A DNA stretch of 64,000 nt from contig NZ_JAMOIC010000002.1 of assembly GCF_024448895.1 (NCBI RefSeq), positions 62,001 to 126,000 on the forward strand, written 5' to 3'. Both the position numbers and the translations under genes were made by a program. The stretch is from Stutzerimonas stutzeri (GTDB lineage Bacteria > Pseudomonadota > Gammaproteobacteria > Pseudomonadales > Pseudomonadaceae). Shown here in pieces: positions 37,625-46,092 of this stretch. Numbering within the stretch: the stretch's first letter is position 1; every line of letters starts with the position of its first letter. The notes beneath the pieces were generated by a model. It was given only the letters and a program-made list of their open reading frames with translations, did not search any database and had not been told where the DNA came from.

Positions 37625-38518
37625 TCAGCGTACCGCTGCTTTGCGCATCACACGCCAGGCGTCGTAGCTGTACACGGCGAGGCCCGCCCAGATAAAGATG
37701 AATGCCAGCTGGCGGTCCGTGGGAAAGGGTTCGTTGAACACCCATACCGCCAGGATCAGCAGTAGCGTCGGCGTGATGTACTGCAGAAACCCCAGCGTGG
37801 AATAGGGCAGATGGCGCGCGGCGGCGTTGAAGCACAGCAGCGGCAACAGCGTCACCGGCCCGGCGGCCACCAGCCAGAGCGCCTGGGGATCGCTCCAGAA
37901 CGACCATTCGGTGCTCGTGCCTGATCCAAAGAAGAACAGCCAACCCAAAGCAATTGGTAGTAACAGCCATGTTTCCACTACCAGCCCTGGCAGCGCGGCG
38001 ACAGGGGCTTGTTTGCGCAACAAGCCGTAGCTGCCGAAGCTCAGCGCAAGAGCGATCGAAACCCAAGGGAAATCGCCGAGCTTCACCAGTTGCAACAGCA
38101 CACCCACCGCGGCCATCGCCACGGCCAGCCATTGCAGGGGTCGCAAGCGCTCGCGTAGTACGATCAGCCCCAGCAGCACATTCACCAAGGGGTTGATGTA
38201 GTAGCCCAGGCTCGCTTCGACCATGTGACCGTGGTTGACCGCCCAGACGTAGATCAGCCAGTTGCTGGCGATCAGGATGCTGGAGATCATCAGCACGCCA
38301 ATCCGCCGCGGGTGGGCGAGCAACTCCTGCCACCAGCCCGGATGTTTCCAGAGGCTTAGCACCAGCGTGCCGAACAGGGCCGACCAGATCGCGCGTTGGG
38401 TGACGATTTCCAGCGCGCCGTATTGCTCGATGGACTTGAAATAGAGCGGGAACAGGCCCCAGATGGAAAAGGTCGTCAGACCCAGTAGATAACCTTTGCG
38501 CAGATCGGCGGTGGCCAT
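37625..38518 (-). CDS. rarD: EamA-family transporter RarD
   Basis: A 297-residue inner-membrane protein with ten hydrophobic helices in two EamA halves. It starts with MATADLRKGYLLGLTTFSIWGLFPLYFK, the RarD pattern (quoted in part as KGYLLGLTTFSIWGLFPLYF). It has LQYITPTLLLILAVWVFNEPF in the second half. The family is classed as chloramphenicol-sensitivity related or drug/metabolite transport, and the substrate is not known. Start 38518 is preferred over the frame that extends to 38617. It converges with the GcvR-like gene seven bases away. Confidence 0.9.
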   Translation of the reverse strand: MATADLRKGYLLGLTTFSIWGLFPLYFKSIEQYGALEIVTQRAIWSALFGTLVLSLWKHPGWWQELLAHPRRIGVLMISSILIASNWLIYVWAVNHGHMVEASLGYYINPLVNVLLGLIVLRERLRPLQWLAVAMAAVGVLLQLVKLGDFPWVSIALALSFGSYGLLRKQAPVAALPGLVVETWLLLPIALGWLFFFGSGTSTEWSFWSDPQALWLVAAGPVTLLPLLCFNAAARHLPYSTLGFLQYITPTLLLILAVWVFNEPFPTDRQLAFIFIWAGLAVYSYDAWRVMRKAAVR

Positions 38519-38716
38519 GGAAGTCCTGAAACGGGGCAGCGGAGAGCCGGGCATTTTGCGCCTGCAAAAGCGTATTTGTCTGCCCTGAAGGCATCGTTTC
38601 GGGCGGCCTTGAAGCATTCAAAAACATGCGGCGTTGAACGCCCCGGTGCCGGCATCCGTCTCACGTTGACGACTCAGGGTCGCCGATGCGGCTCGATAGC
38701 CACACGAGGTGCTTCG

Positions 38717-39484
38717 ATGAAATTGCAGAACAAGGTCGCGCTGGTCACAGGCAGCTCCCAGGGCATTGGCCGCGGCATCGCCGTGCGCCTGGCGCGGGAG
38801 GGTGCTGACCTGATCATCAACGGGCGAAGCGAGGATGACGGAGCGCGTGAAACCTTGGAACAGGTTCGTGCGCTCGGACGCAAAGCCTTCTTTGTCGCCG
38901 CCGATGTAGGCGATCCCGCCAATTGCTACCGGCTGATCGAGCAGGCCATCGAGCAGATGGGGCGGCTGGACATCCTGGTGAATAACGCTGGGGTTCAGAA
39001 ACATGCAGCCTTTCTGGATGCCAGCGAGGCGGACTACAACCAGGTGCTGAACGTCAATCTGCGCGGACCGTTCTTCCTGTCCCAGGCGTTTGCGCGGCAC
39101 CTGCGTGACAGCGGACGCGGCGGGCGGATCATCAACAACAGCTCGGTGCATGAGGAGCTGCCGTTCCCCAATTTCAGTGCTTACTGCGCCAGCAAGGGCG
39201 GGCTGAAAATGCTCACCCGAAACATGGCAATCGAGCTGGCGCCGCTGGGGATCACGGTCAACAACGTGGCCCCGGGCGCGATCGAGACGCCAATCAATCA
39301 GGCGCTGATGAATCAGCCGGAGAAATTAGAAGGCCTGCTGGAGAACATCCCGGCCAAGCGCCTCGGCCAGCCCCATGACGTGGCCGGCGCAGTTGCCTTC
39401 CTTGCCTCGGACGATGCTGACTATGTCACCGGTACTACACTGGTGATCGATGGCGGCCTGCTATGGAACTACAGCGAGCAATGA
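38717..39484 (+). CDS. Short-chain dehydrogenase/reductase (glucose 1-dehydrogenase-like)
   Basis: A 255-residue SDR oxidoreductase. NAD(P)-binding [10 protein letters not shown] is at residues 12-21, NNAG about 91-94 ([13 protein letters not shown]), the catalytic Tyr and Lys in YCASKGGLK, and the closing [14 protein letters not shown]. It is typical for a glucose 1-dehydrogenase-type SDR. Its stop overlaps the trehalase start (ATGA), suggesting that the enzymes act together on trehalose-derived glucose; the true substrate is not proved. Confidence 0.9.
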   Translation: MKLQNKVALVTGSSQGIGRGIAVRLAREGADLIINGRSEDDGARETLEQVRALGRKAFFVAADVGDPANCYRLIEQAIEQMGRLDILVNNAGVQKHAAFLDASEADYNQVLNVNLRGPFFLSQAFARHLRDSGRGGRIINNSSVHEELPFPNFSAYCASKGGLKMLTRNMAIELAPLGITVNNVAPGAIETPINQALMNQPEKLEGLLENIPAKRLGQPHDVAGAVAFLASDDADYVTGTTLVIDGGLLWNYSEQ

Positions 39485-41079
39485 CTGATACCGACTTGAG
39501 CCCCTTCGACTACGACACTCATGCGGTATCGGCCGCTGACACGCTGAGCCCGGCCGACCGTTACCAGGAACTCTTCGTTGCCGTTCAGACGCAGCGCGTC
39601 TTTCCAGACAGCAAGACCTTCGTCGACTGCGCCCCGCGTCAGCATCCGGAGCGAATTCTCGACGCCTATCGGGCTGAGTGCGGCGAGCCCGGGTTCGACC
39701 TCAAGGCGTTCGTGATGACGCACTTCGAACCCTACGAAAAGAGGCAGACCGAGTTCGTCGCCAATCCGAACGACTCGCTGGCCGAGCACATCGATCGACT
39801 CTGGCCGGTGCTGACGCGCCATCCCAGACAGCACCCCGAGTACTCGTCGCTGCTGCCGCTGCCCCACGATTACGTGGTACCGGGCGGGCGTTTCTCCGAG
39901 CTGTACTACTGGGATTCCTACTTCACCATGCTCGGCCTGGATGAAAGTGGGCACTGCGAACTGCTGAAGGCAATGGCGGACAATTTCGCCTATCTAATCG
40001 ACACCTATGGTCATGTGCCCAATGGCAATCGCTCCTACTACCTGAGCCGCTCGCAGCCGCCGGTTTTCGCGCTGATGACCGACCTGTTCGAGGAATCCGG
40101 TGTTCACCCCGCCAGCGATTACCTGCCGCAGCTGCGCAAGGAGCACGCCTTCTGGAATGACGGTGCCGATCAGCTGCGCCCCGGTGAAACGCACCGACGC
40201 TGCGTCTGCCTGGCCGACGGCAGCGTGCTCAACCGGTACTGGGACGAGCGCGATACGCCGCGCGAGGAGTCCTACCTCGAAGATATCGAAACCGCGCGCT
40301 CCTCGAGTCGGCCGGCCCATGAGGTCTACCGCGACCTGCGCGCTGGAGCCGAATCCGGCTGGGACTTCAGCTCACGATGGCTGGGCGATCCGCAGCGGCT
40401 TTCAAGCATTCGAACCACGCAGATCATTCCGGTGGACCTGAACAGCTTTCTCTACAAGCTCGAACGCCAGATCGCGCGTCTCAGCGAGGCCAAGGGCCGC
40501 CACGGTTGCGCCGCGGAGTTTCGCCAGCGGGCGGAAGCGAGGCTGGCGGCCATCGATCGATACCTGTGGAGCGAGCAGAGGGGCGCGTACTTCGACTACG
40601 ACTGGTGCCTCGGGCAGCGGCGAGACAACCTAACTGCCGCGACCTTGACGCCGCTGTTCGTCGAGCTCGCCAGCACGGAGCAGGCGGGGAAGGTGGCTGA
40701 TGTGGTGAGTAAGCGTCTGCTGGCGCCTGGCGGGCTAGCGACCACCGAGGTCAGCGGCAGCGGTGAGCAATGGGACCGCCCCAACGGCTGGGCGCCCCTG
40801 CAGTGGATGGGCATTCGCGGGCTGCAGCATTACGGCCACGATGCGCTGGCACTGCAGATCGAGGAACGCTGGCTAAGCATCGTTTCGCACCTGTTCGAGC
40901 GCGAGAGCAAGCTGGTGGAGAAATACGTGCTCAGGCCGTGCACCGAACATGCAAGCGGAGGCGAGTACCCGCTTCAAGACGGCTTCGGCTGGACCAATGG
41001 CGTGACCCGCAAACTGATGCAGCAGGACCCAACGCACGAAGCTCACCGCTGCCGGGCTGGCAATTGCCGGGTGGATTGA
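39481..41079 (+). CDS. treF: Cytoplasmic alpha,alpha-trehalase
   Basis: A 532-residue GH37 trehalase that hydrolyses trehalose to glucose. Signature 1 [15 protein letters not shown] is at about residue 140, and signature 2 [13 protein letters not shown] is near 430. The C-terminal [15 protein letters not shown] holds the region of the general base. There is no signal peptide, which fits TreF (cytoplasmic) rather than TreA. Start 39481 sits in the ATGA overlap with the SDR gene. Confidence 0.95.
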   Translation: MTDTDLSPFDYDTHAVSAADTLSPADRYQELFVAVQTQRVFPDSKTFVDCAPRQHPERILDAYRAECGEPGFDLKAFVMTHFEPYEKRQTEFVANPNDSLAEHIDRLWPVLTRHPRQHPEYSSLLPLPHDYVVPGGRFSELYYWDSYFTMLGLDESGHCELLKAMADNFAYLIDTYGHVPNGNRSYYLSRSQPPVFALMTDLFEESGVHPASDYLPQLRKEHAFWNDGADQLRPGETHRRCVCLADGSVLNRYWDERDTPREESYLEDIETARSSSRPAHEVYRDLRAGAESGWDFSSRWLGDPQRLSSIRTTQIIPVDLNSFLYKLERQIARLSEAKGRHGCAAEFRQRAEARLAAIDRYLWSEQRGAYFDYDWCLGQRRDNLTAATLTPLFVELASTEQAGKVADVVSKRLLAPGGLATTEVSGSGEQWDRPNGWAPLQWMGIRGLQHYGHDALALQIEERWLSIVSHLFERESKLVEKYVLRPCTEHASGGEYPLQDGFGWTNGVTRKLMQQDPTHEAHRCRAGNCRVD

Positions 41080-41146
41080 GCGGCACTGAAGAAAGCTTGC
41101 TCGCGATCAGGTGGTAGCTCGGATTCTAGGCGGCGTTGAAGTACGG

Positions 41147-41260
41147 ATCGCCAGCAAGCTGGCTCCTACGGAGCGGCGAGATGAGCGCTGGAGCGGCGAG
41201 GTGAGAGCAGAGGTCAGCAATCAGACGTCGCGCTTTTCGTAGGAGCGAGCTTGCTGGCGA
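41147..41260. repeat. Pseudomonas-type REP inverted pair
   Basis: ATCGCCAGCAAGCTGGCTCC (41147-41166, continuing TAC) is matched in inverse orientation by GTAGGAGCGAGCTTGCTGG (41238-41256, continuing CGAT). The arms are 23 bases with about two mismatches and are 68 bases apart. A related fragment lies at 41092-41110. This is the common REP element of pseudomonads and fills the gap between trehalase and the LEA gene. Confidence 0.85.
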
Positions 41261-41355
41261 TCGCCTTTGACTCACTACCCAGCACGCCCCTTCCTCGAAG
41301 TGCCGATCCACAAGCCTCGCGAAGCGGCGAATGAGCGCGCTTATCTCGACGATAT

Positions 41356-41856
41356 CTACGGACGTCGGTACGGGCTGGCTAATGCGCCGTTGAGGTCCAG
41401 CGTGCCTTTCTCCACAAACCGTTGAGTGCCGAACAGGCCGCCCGCGAGTTTGCCGCGCAGTACGTAGGGCACCTCTTCCATGCCGATGTGTTCGGCCAGG
41501 CCCAGCGCCTGCCGTGCGGCGGATAAGGCCGAAATGGTCACCGGTATGCTGAGCACGGTTTCGCCAAATCGAGGCACGCTGCCAAGCGCATCGCTGACGC
41601 CGCTGGCCAGGCGTCGGCCGTTGATTTCCAGGTCCAGCGCCACGCCGTTGTAGTCCAGCGCCATGTCATTGGGGTTCTGGATCCGCAGCTTGACCGCCAT
41701 GCGCAACTCCAGTCCTTCGCCGGGCAGCGGCTGAATGCCGGCGACCTGCACGTTGAGCGGGTCGCGCTTGGAGAAAGCGGCGCAGGCCGCGAGTGTCAGC
41801 GTCAACAGAACGACCGACAGCAGGCGAACAACGGGTACGGCTGAGCGCAGGGGCAT
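41356..41856 (-). CDS. LEA type 2/WHy-domain lipoprotein
   Basis: A 166-residue predicted lipoprotein (signal with lipobox LAACA). The mature part is a LEA14-like beta-sandwich: VAGIQPLPGEGLELRMAVKLRIQNPND, then LALDYNGVALDLEINGRRLASG, and IPVTISALSAA. LEA2/WHy proteins are linked to stress tolerance, with no known enzymatic role. It is third in the NfeD–slipin–LEA operon, nine bases after the slipin stop. Confidence 0.85.
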   Translation of the reverse strand: MPLRSAVPVVRLLSVVLLTLTLAACAAFSKRDPLNVQVAGIQPLPGEGLELRMAVKLRIQNPNDMALDYNGVALDLEINGRRLASGVSDALGSVPRFGETVLSIPVTISALSAARQALGLAEHIGMEEVPYVLRGKLAGGLFGTQRFVEKGTLDLNGALASPYRRP

Positions 41857-41865
41857 AAAGGGTCT

Positions 41866-42627
41866 CTATTCGGATTTCTTGGTGAGGTTGCCCAGGCCCT
41901 GGAGCAACTCCATGGGCAGTGGGAAAACGATGGTCGAATTCTTGTCACCAGCGATGTTGCTCAAGGTCTGCATGTAGCGCAGCTGCATCGCTCCTTGCTG
42001 ACGCCCTAGCATTTCGGCGGCCTGCATCAGTTTCTCAGACGCCTGCAATTCGCCCTCAGCATGAATGACCTTGGCCCGGCGCTCGCGTTCCGCCTCGGCC
42101 TGGCGAGCGATGGCGCGAATCATCGACTCATCCAGATCCACATGCTTGATCTCGACATTGGCGACCTTGATGCCCCAGGCATCGGTCTGTGCGTCGAGCA
42201 CCTGCTGGATGTCATTGTTGAGCTGCTCGCGCTCGGCCAGCATGTCGTCCAGATCATGCTTGCCGAGGACCGCGCGCAAGGTGGTCTGGGCCAGCTGACT
42301 GGTGGCCGAATGGTAGTCCTCGACCTGGATGATGGCCTTCTCGGCGTCCAGCACGCGGTAATAGACGACCGCGTTCACCTTGACCGAAACGTTGTCGCGC
42401 GAGATGACGTCCTGGGTCGGAACGTCCAGCACCAGAGTGCGCAGGTCCACCTTCACCATCTGCTGGATGCCGGGGATGACCAGAATCAGCCCAGGGCCCT
42501 TAACCTTCCAGAAGCGTCCCAGCTGGAACACCACGCCGCGCTCGTATTCGCGCAGGATGCGGAACGTCGATGCAAGCAGCGCGATCACCAGTATCGCTAC
42601 CGCGATAAAGCTCATTTCCAAACCCAT
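41866..42627 (-). CDS. Slipin/stomatin-family SPFH protein
   Basis: A 253-residue membrane protein with an N-terminal hydrophobic segment (about 5-25). The SPFH domain follows (about 28-190): [44 protein letters not shown] and [22 protein letters not shown]. It then has a coiled-coil of Ala/Glu/Arg and a C-terminal hydrophobic stretch. Slipins scaffold membrane microdomains and are the established partners of NfeD proteases, whose gene ends three bases upstream. Confidence 0.93.
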   Translation of the reverse strand: MGLEMSFIAVAILVIALLASTFRILREYERGVVFQLGRFWKVKGPGLILVIPGIQQMVKVDLRTLVLDVPTQDVISRDNVSVKVNAVVYYRVLDAEKAIIQVEDYHSATSQLAQTTLRAVLGKHDLDDMLAEREQLNNDIQQVLDAQTDAWGIKVANVEIKHVDLDESMIRAIARQAEAERERRAKVIHAEGELQASEKLMQAAEMLGRQQGAMQLRYMQTLSNIAGDKNSTIVFPLPMELLQGLGNLTKKSE

Positions 42628-42630
42628 GGT

Positions 42631-43995
42631 TCACCTCTTTTCGATTGGCGGCACGTCGGCCGCGGTGACATCCAGTTGTAATCCGCGCCTGGCCACGACG
42701 CGTACCTGTTGGCCCGGCAGCAGGGGTGCCGGGCTATGGACCTGCCAGTGTTCGCCTTGCAGCTGCACCCAGCCGTTGCTTGGATCGCCCGCATCGACGC
42801 CGGTGATCGGAGTCAGTGCACCGATCAGCTCGCTGTCGCCGCTGACCAGAGGGCGGCGCCGCGCTTTCAGTGCCATCCGTACGATCACCACGAGTACCAA
42901 GGCGCTCACGACCGCAAGGGTGGCGATAAGCGATAACGGAATACCGAAGCCGGGAACCTCGGTGTCGACCAGGATGACCGCGCCGGTGACAAAGGCTGCA
43001 ACGCCGCCCAGGCCCAGCACCCCGAAACTCGGCACGAAGGCTTCGGCAATCATGAACGCCAGCCCCAGCAGGATCAGCGCGACACCGGCGTAATTCACCG
43101 GCAGCATCTGCAGCGAAAACATCGCCAGCAACAGGCAGATCCCGCCAATCACACCGCCGCCACCAGTGCCCGGAGTGGAAAATTCGAATATCAACCCGTA
43201 GATGCCGATCATCATCAGGATCAGCGCCACGCTGGGGTTGGTGACCACCGCCAGAAAACGCACCCGCCAGTCTGGATCATGCCGCACGACCGTGACGCCG
43301 GCTGTTTGCAGCGTGCGCGCCCCCGTGTTGGTCTCGACGATCTTGCCGTCCAGTTGAACGAGCAGGTCGTCGAGATCGCTGGCGAGGTAGTCGATCACAT
43401 CCTGGGCGAGCGCTTCGCGGGCGGACAGGCTGACGGCTTCACGTACCGCGCGTTCGGCCCAATCGGCATTGCGTTCGCGCAGTTGCGCCAGCCCGCGGAT
43501 GTAGGCCGCCGCGTCATTCATCTGCTTGCGACCCATGGCGTCGCCGTTCGAGCCGTCATCCTTTTCCGCGTCAGGCGAAGGCGCGGAGGGGCTACCCGTT
43601 CCGCCGAGCTGTACCGGGGTGGCTGCGCCAAGATTGGTGCCGGGCGTCATGGCGGCGATGTGGCTGGCGTAGAGCATGTAAGTCCCCGCGCTGGCTGCGC
43701 GCGAGCCGCTGGGGGTGACATAGGTGGCAACCGGCACCGGGCTGGCGAGGATTTCCTTGATGATGTCGCGCATCGAGGTGTCGAGCCCGCCCGGGGTATC
43801 GAGCTCCAGCACCAGCAGCTGGGCCTCGCTTTCTTGCGCCTGCTGGATGCCGCGAATGACGTAATCCGCACTGGCCGGGCCGATGATCCCGTCAACACGT
43901 AACACCGCCACCGAACCGGCGGCATGGGTAGCGCTGGCAACAGTCAGCAGCAACATCCAGAGCCAGGCGAATCGGAAAGCCGGGTGAAGGCGCAT
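42631..43995 (-). CDS. NfeD-family membrane-bound serine protease (NfeD1b)
   Basis: A 454-residue protein. A signal peptide (1-25) is followed by a ClpP-class serine protease domain (about 30-230) with the catalytic Ser in SRAASAGTYML and LDTPGGLDTSMRDIIKEIL. Four to five membrane helices follow (about 240-360), and a soluble OB-fold NfeD C-domain ends the protein (about 385-450). It is the partner of the slipin downstream, whose C-terminal tail NfeD proteases cleave in characterised cases. Start 43995 follows GGAGGT; the in-frame start at 44025 is less likely. Confidence 0.92.
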   Translation of the reverse strand: MRLHPAFRFAWLWMLLLTVASATHAAGSVAVLRVDGIIGPASADYVIRGIQQAQESEAQLLVLELDTPGGLDTSMRDIIKEILASPVPVATYVTPSGSRAASAGTYMLYASHIAAMTPGTNLGAATPVQLGGTGSPSAPSPDAEKDDGSNGDAMGRKQMNDAAAYIRGLAQLRERNADWAERAVREAVSLSAREALAQDVIDYLASDLDDLLVQLDGKIVETNTGARTLQTAGVTVVRHDPDWRVRFLAVVTNPSVALILMMIGIYGLIFEFSTPGTGGGGVIGGICLLLAMFSLQMLPVNYAGVALILLGLAFMIAEAFVPSFGVLGLGGVAAFVTGAVILVDTEVPGFGIPLSLIATLAVVSALVLVVIVRMALKARRRPLVSGDSELIGALTPITGVDAGDPSNGWVQLQGEHWQVHSPAPLLPGQQVRVVARRGLQLDVTAADVPPIEKR

Positions 43996-44283
43996 CGGGT
44001 TAGACCTCCAGTGCTGGCGATACATCGGTTATTGATGGCAGGTCCTTTTGAGGATAGCCCACTCCGGCGAACGTCCTTCCTACCGTGCAGGTGGCTCAGG
44101 TCATCAGGAAGGATGCCGTCACCTGAACTCTGCTGCGCTCCCGGGCCTCACAGATCATAGGGGCCTGATGTGACCGATCGCGGCGCGTCTCCCGCATCAA
44201 CAAAAGTAGGCATGAGATCGGCAAGCAGGGCCTGGCGACAGGTTTGCGAGCACACGAACGGTATCAGCTCCAGAGGAGGTTCC

Positions 44284-45117
44284 ATGCGCATTCACCATCT
44301 CAACTGTGGCTGTATGTGTCCGATTGGCGGAAAGTTGTTTGATGGTTTCAGCAGCGGGCTTACCGCCAGTCTGGTGTGTCATTGTCTGTTGATCGAGACC
44401 ACGTCGCATGGCCTGGTGCTGGTCGATACCGGCTTTGGCAGCTGCGATGTGCTGGAGCCGCGCAAGCGTCTCAGCGGTTTCTTCATAGCTTTTAACAACA
44501 TCAAGTTCGAGCGCCAGCTGACCGCCCTGGAGCAGGTCCGTCAGCTCGGTTTCAGCCCAGAGGACGTGCAGCACATCGTGCTGACGCATCTGGATTTCGA
44601 CCATGCCGACGGGCTGGAGGACTTCCCCAGCGCGCAGGTGCATGTGTTGCAGCGCGAGATGGATGCGGCGCGCGCGACCCAGAGTTTTCTCGGTCATCGG
44701 CGTTATCGCCATCAGCAATGGGACGAGGTGCGTAATTGGCAGTTCTATGAGCCGGGCGGTGACACCTGGTTCGGTTTCCAGGCAGTGCGGGATCTGCGCG
44801 GCTTGCCGCCCGAGATCCTGCTCATCCCGCTGACCGGCCACACCCACGGCCATGCCGGTGTTGCGGTACAGACCGGCGATGGCTGGCTGCTGCATGCCGG
44901 TGATGCCTACTTCTATCGTGACGAGGTGGGTCAGACCGAGCGGCACTGCACGCCGGGCCTGCGGTTCTATCAGCGAATGATGGAAGTGGATCGGACGGCA
45001 CGGCTGGCCAATCAGCACCGGCTCTGGACGCTCTCGCTGGAACACAAGAACGAGGTGGCCTTGTTCTGCAGCCACGATGCCAAGGAGCTGGAGCGCATGC
45101 AGGCGAGGCCGCACTGA
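44284..45117 (+). CDS. Metallo-beta-lactamase fold hydrolase
   Basis: A 277-residue MBL-fold protein. Metal motif at residues 102-107 reads HLDFDH, so the usual second histidine (HxHxDH) is Asp104. GHTHGHAGV (His ligand) and HAGDAYF (bridging Asp) follow. The general look is that of quorum-quenching lactonase relatives and related esterases, but the substrate is unknown. AGAGGAGGT upstream fixes the start at 44284. It shares a one-base overlap with the next small membrane protein gene (TGATG). Confidence 0.9.
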   Translation: MRIHHLNCGCMCPIGGKLFDGFSSGLTASLVCHCLLIETTSHGLVLVDTGFGSCDVLEPRKRLSGFFIAFNNIKFERQLTALEQVRQLGFSPEDVQHIVLTHLDFDHADGLEDFPSAQVHVLQREMDAARATQSFLGHRRYRHQQWDEVRNWQFYEPGGDTWFGFQAVRDLRGLPPEILLIPLTGHTHGHAGVAVQTGDGWLLHAGDAYFYRDEVGQTERHCTPGLRFYQRMMEVDRTARLANQHRLWTLSLEHKNEVALFCSHDAKELERMQARPH

Positions 45118-45332
45118 TGGCGCGCCAAGAGGATGACCGTGTCGGCGCCACAGTGCGCGTCCTGATGGGATATGTGCGCTGGATCGGCCTACTGGCCTGC
45201 TCGTTGGCCGCGCTCGGTTACGCGGCGATCGGCAACTACAACATGACCGGATTAATGGTCGCGTTGGCGGTGCTCTCATGGATCAACATCCGTCGCAAAC
45301 GCGACAAGCCCCAGCCACGTGAGCGCTCCTGA
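45117..45332 (+). CDS. Small membrane protein
   Basis: A 71-residue protein with two hydrophobic segments (about 18-36 and 42-58) and a basic C-terminal tail (RRKRDKPQPRERS). The start codon overlaps the stop of the MBL gene by one base, so it is probably translated with it. No family recognised. Confidence 0.68.
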   Translation: MARQEDDRVGATVRVLMGYVRWIGLLACSLAALGYAAIGNYNMTGLMVALAVLSWINIRRKRDKPQPRERS

Positions 45333-45720
45333 GACCATTGAATGCGCAGGTTTCGGTCTTCGACTATCCGCCTATGGCAAGGCAGCCGATTGGCTGCGAC
45401 AGTTGGCCCGCCAGGCGAGTCGTTTGGTGATGCTGGTCGCTCACGAGGCCGCTGGCATCGACGCATCAGCGACCCCATCCACGGTGAGCCGCGTCATCTC
45501 TCCTCCCGTACCCCTCTGGGTGCCCTAGGCGACTCAAACGGTCGCTTCCGGATTTTCACAGTCACTGCCTGATTGATGGTGATTGCCCTGGCATCAGCGT
45601 TATAGCGATGCCGATAGCAGCACGAGCCGGTGGTTTGGCACAGATAAATGAACCCCTATCCGGCAACCCGGTCGATTCAGGGTAAGGCTGCACGGCCAAA
45701 TTTGACCAAGGGGAACCACA
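45333..45720. other. 388-base stretch without a convincing gene
   Basis: Short open frames in several phases have no ribosome sites or recognisable domain. The stretch ends with the AAGGGGAACC ribosome site of the next small gene. No clear terminator. Confidence 0.55.
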
Positions 45721-45879
45721 ATGGACCTGATCCGCATCATCATCGCGATTCTGCTACCGCCACTCGGCGTTTTTCTACAAGTCGGCCTGGGTGGCGCCTT
45801 CTGGCTGAACATTTTGCTGACATTGCTGGGCTACATCCCCGGCATCATTCATGCGGTATGGATCATCGCTCGCCGCTGA
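45721..45879 (+). CDS. Pmp3/YqaE-family (UPF0057) membrane peptide
   Basis: A 52-residue peptide with two membrane helices: MDLIRIIIAILLPPLGVFLQ (PPLGVF is the family hallmark), then FWLNILLTLLGYIPGIIHAVW, where GYIPGIIHA is the second conserved block. The proteins are linked to membrane potential and salt tolerance. It ends in IIARR. A ribosome site AAGGGG and a terminator directly after the stop support a real short gene. Confidence 0.92.
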   Translation: MDLIRIIIAILLPPLGVFLQVGLGGAFWLNILLTLLGYIPGIIHAVWIIARR

Positions 45880-45898
45880 TCGACATCTATGCATCCAA

Positions 45899-45925
45899 AG
45901 CCCGGCCGCTCGGCCGGGCTTTTTT
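45899..45925 (+). terminator. Terminator of the Pmp3-type gene
   Basis: Perfect 10-base stem AGCCCGGCCG / CGGCCGGGCT with a two-base loop and a T-run, 20 bases past the stop. Confidence 0.92.
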
Positions 45926-46092
45926 GTGCTTGCAAGCGAGGCGGTGTAAAGTCCCCGGTCTACTGCGTGCCTGGCGGCATCTCACGCGAATCACCTAGAA
46001 CTTGACGGGATCAGAGCGCGCGCTTCGACGCGATGCAACTGCCCGCGCGGCCGTGGGTCTCTGTCTTGGCACAGAGCCTGGGAAGGAACCAG

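Noticed and set aside
45319-45528. 69-codon open frame after the small membrane protein
   Set aside because: Begins inside the preceding gene, has no ribosome site and no recognisable domain.
45640-45720. Sigma-54 promoter before the Pmp3-type gene
   Set aside because: TTGGCAC is present near 45634 but the GC element twelve bases on is missing.
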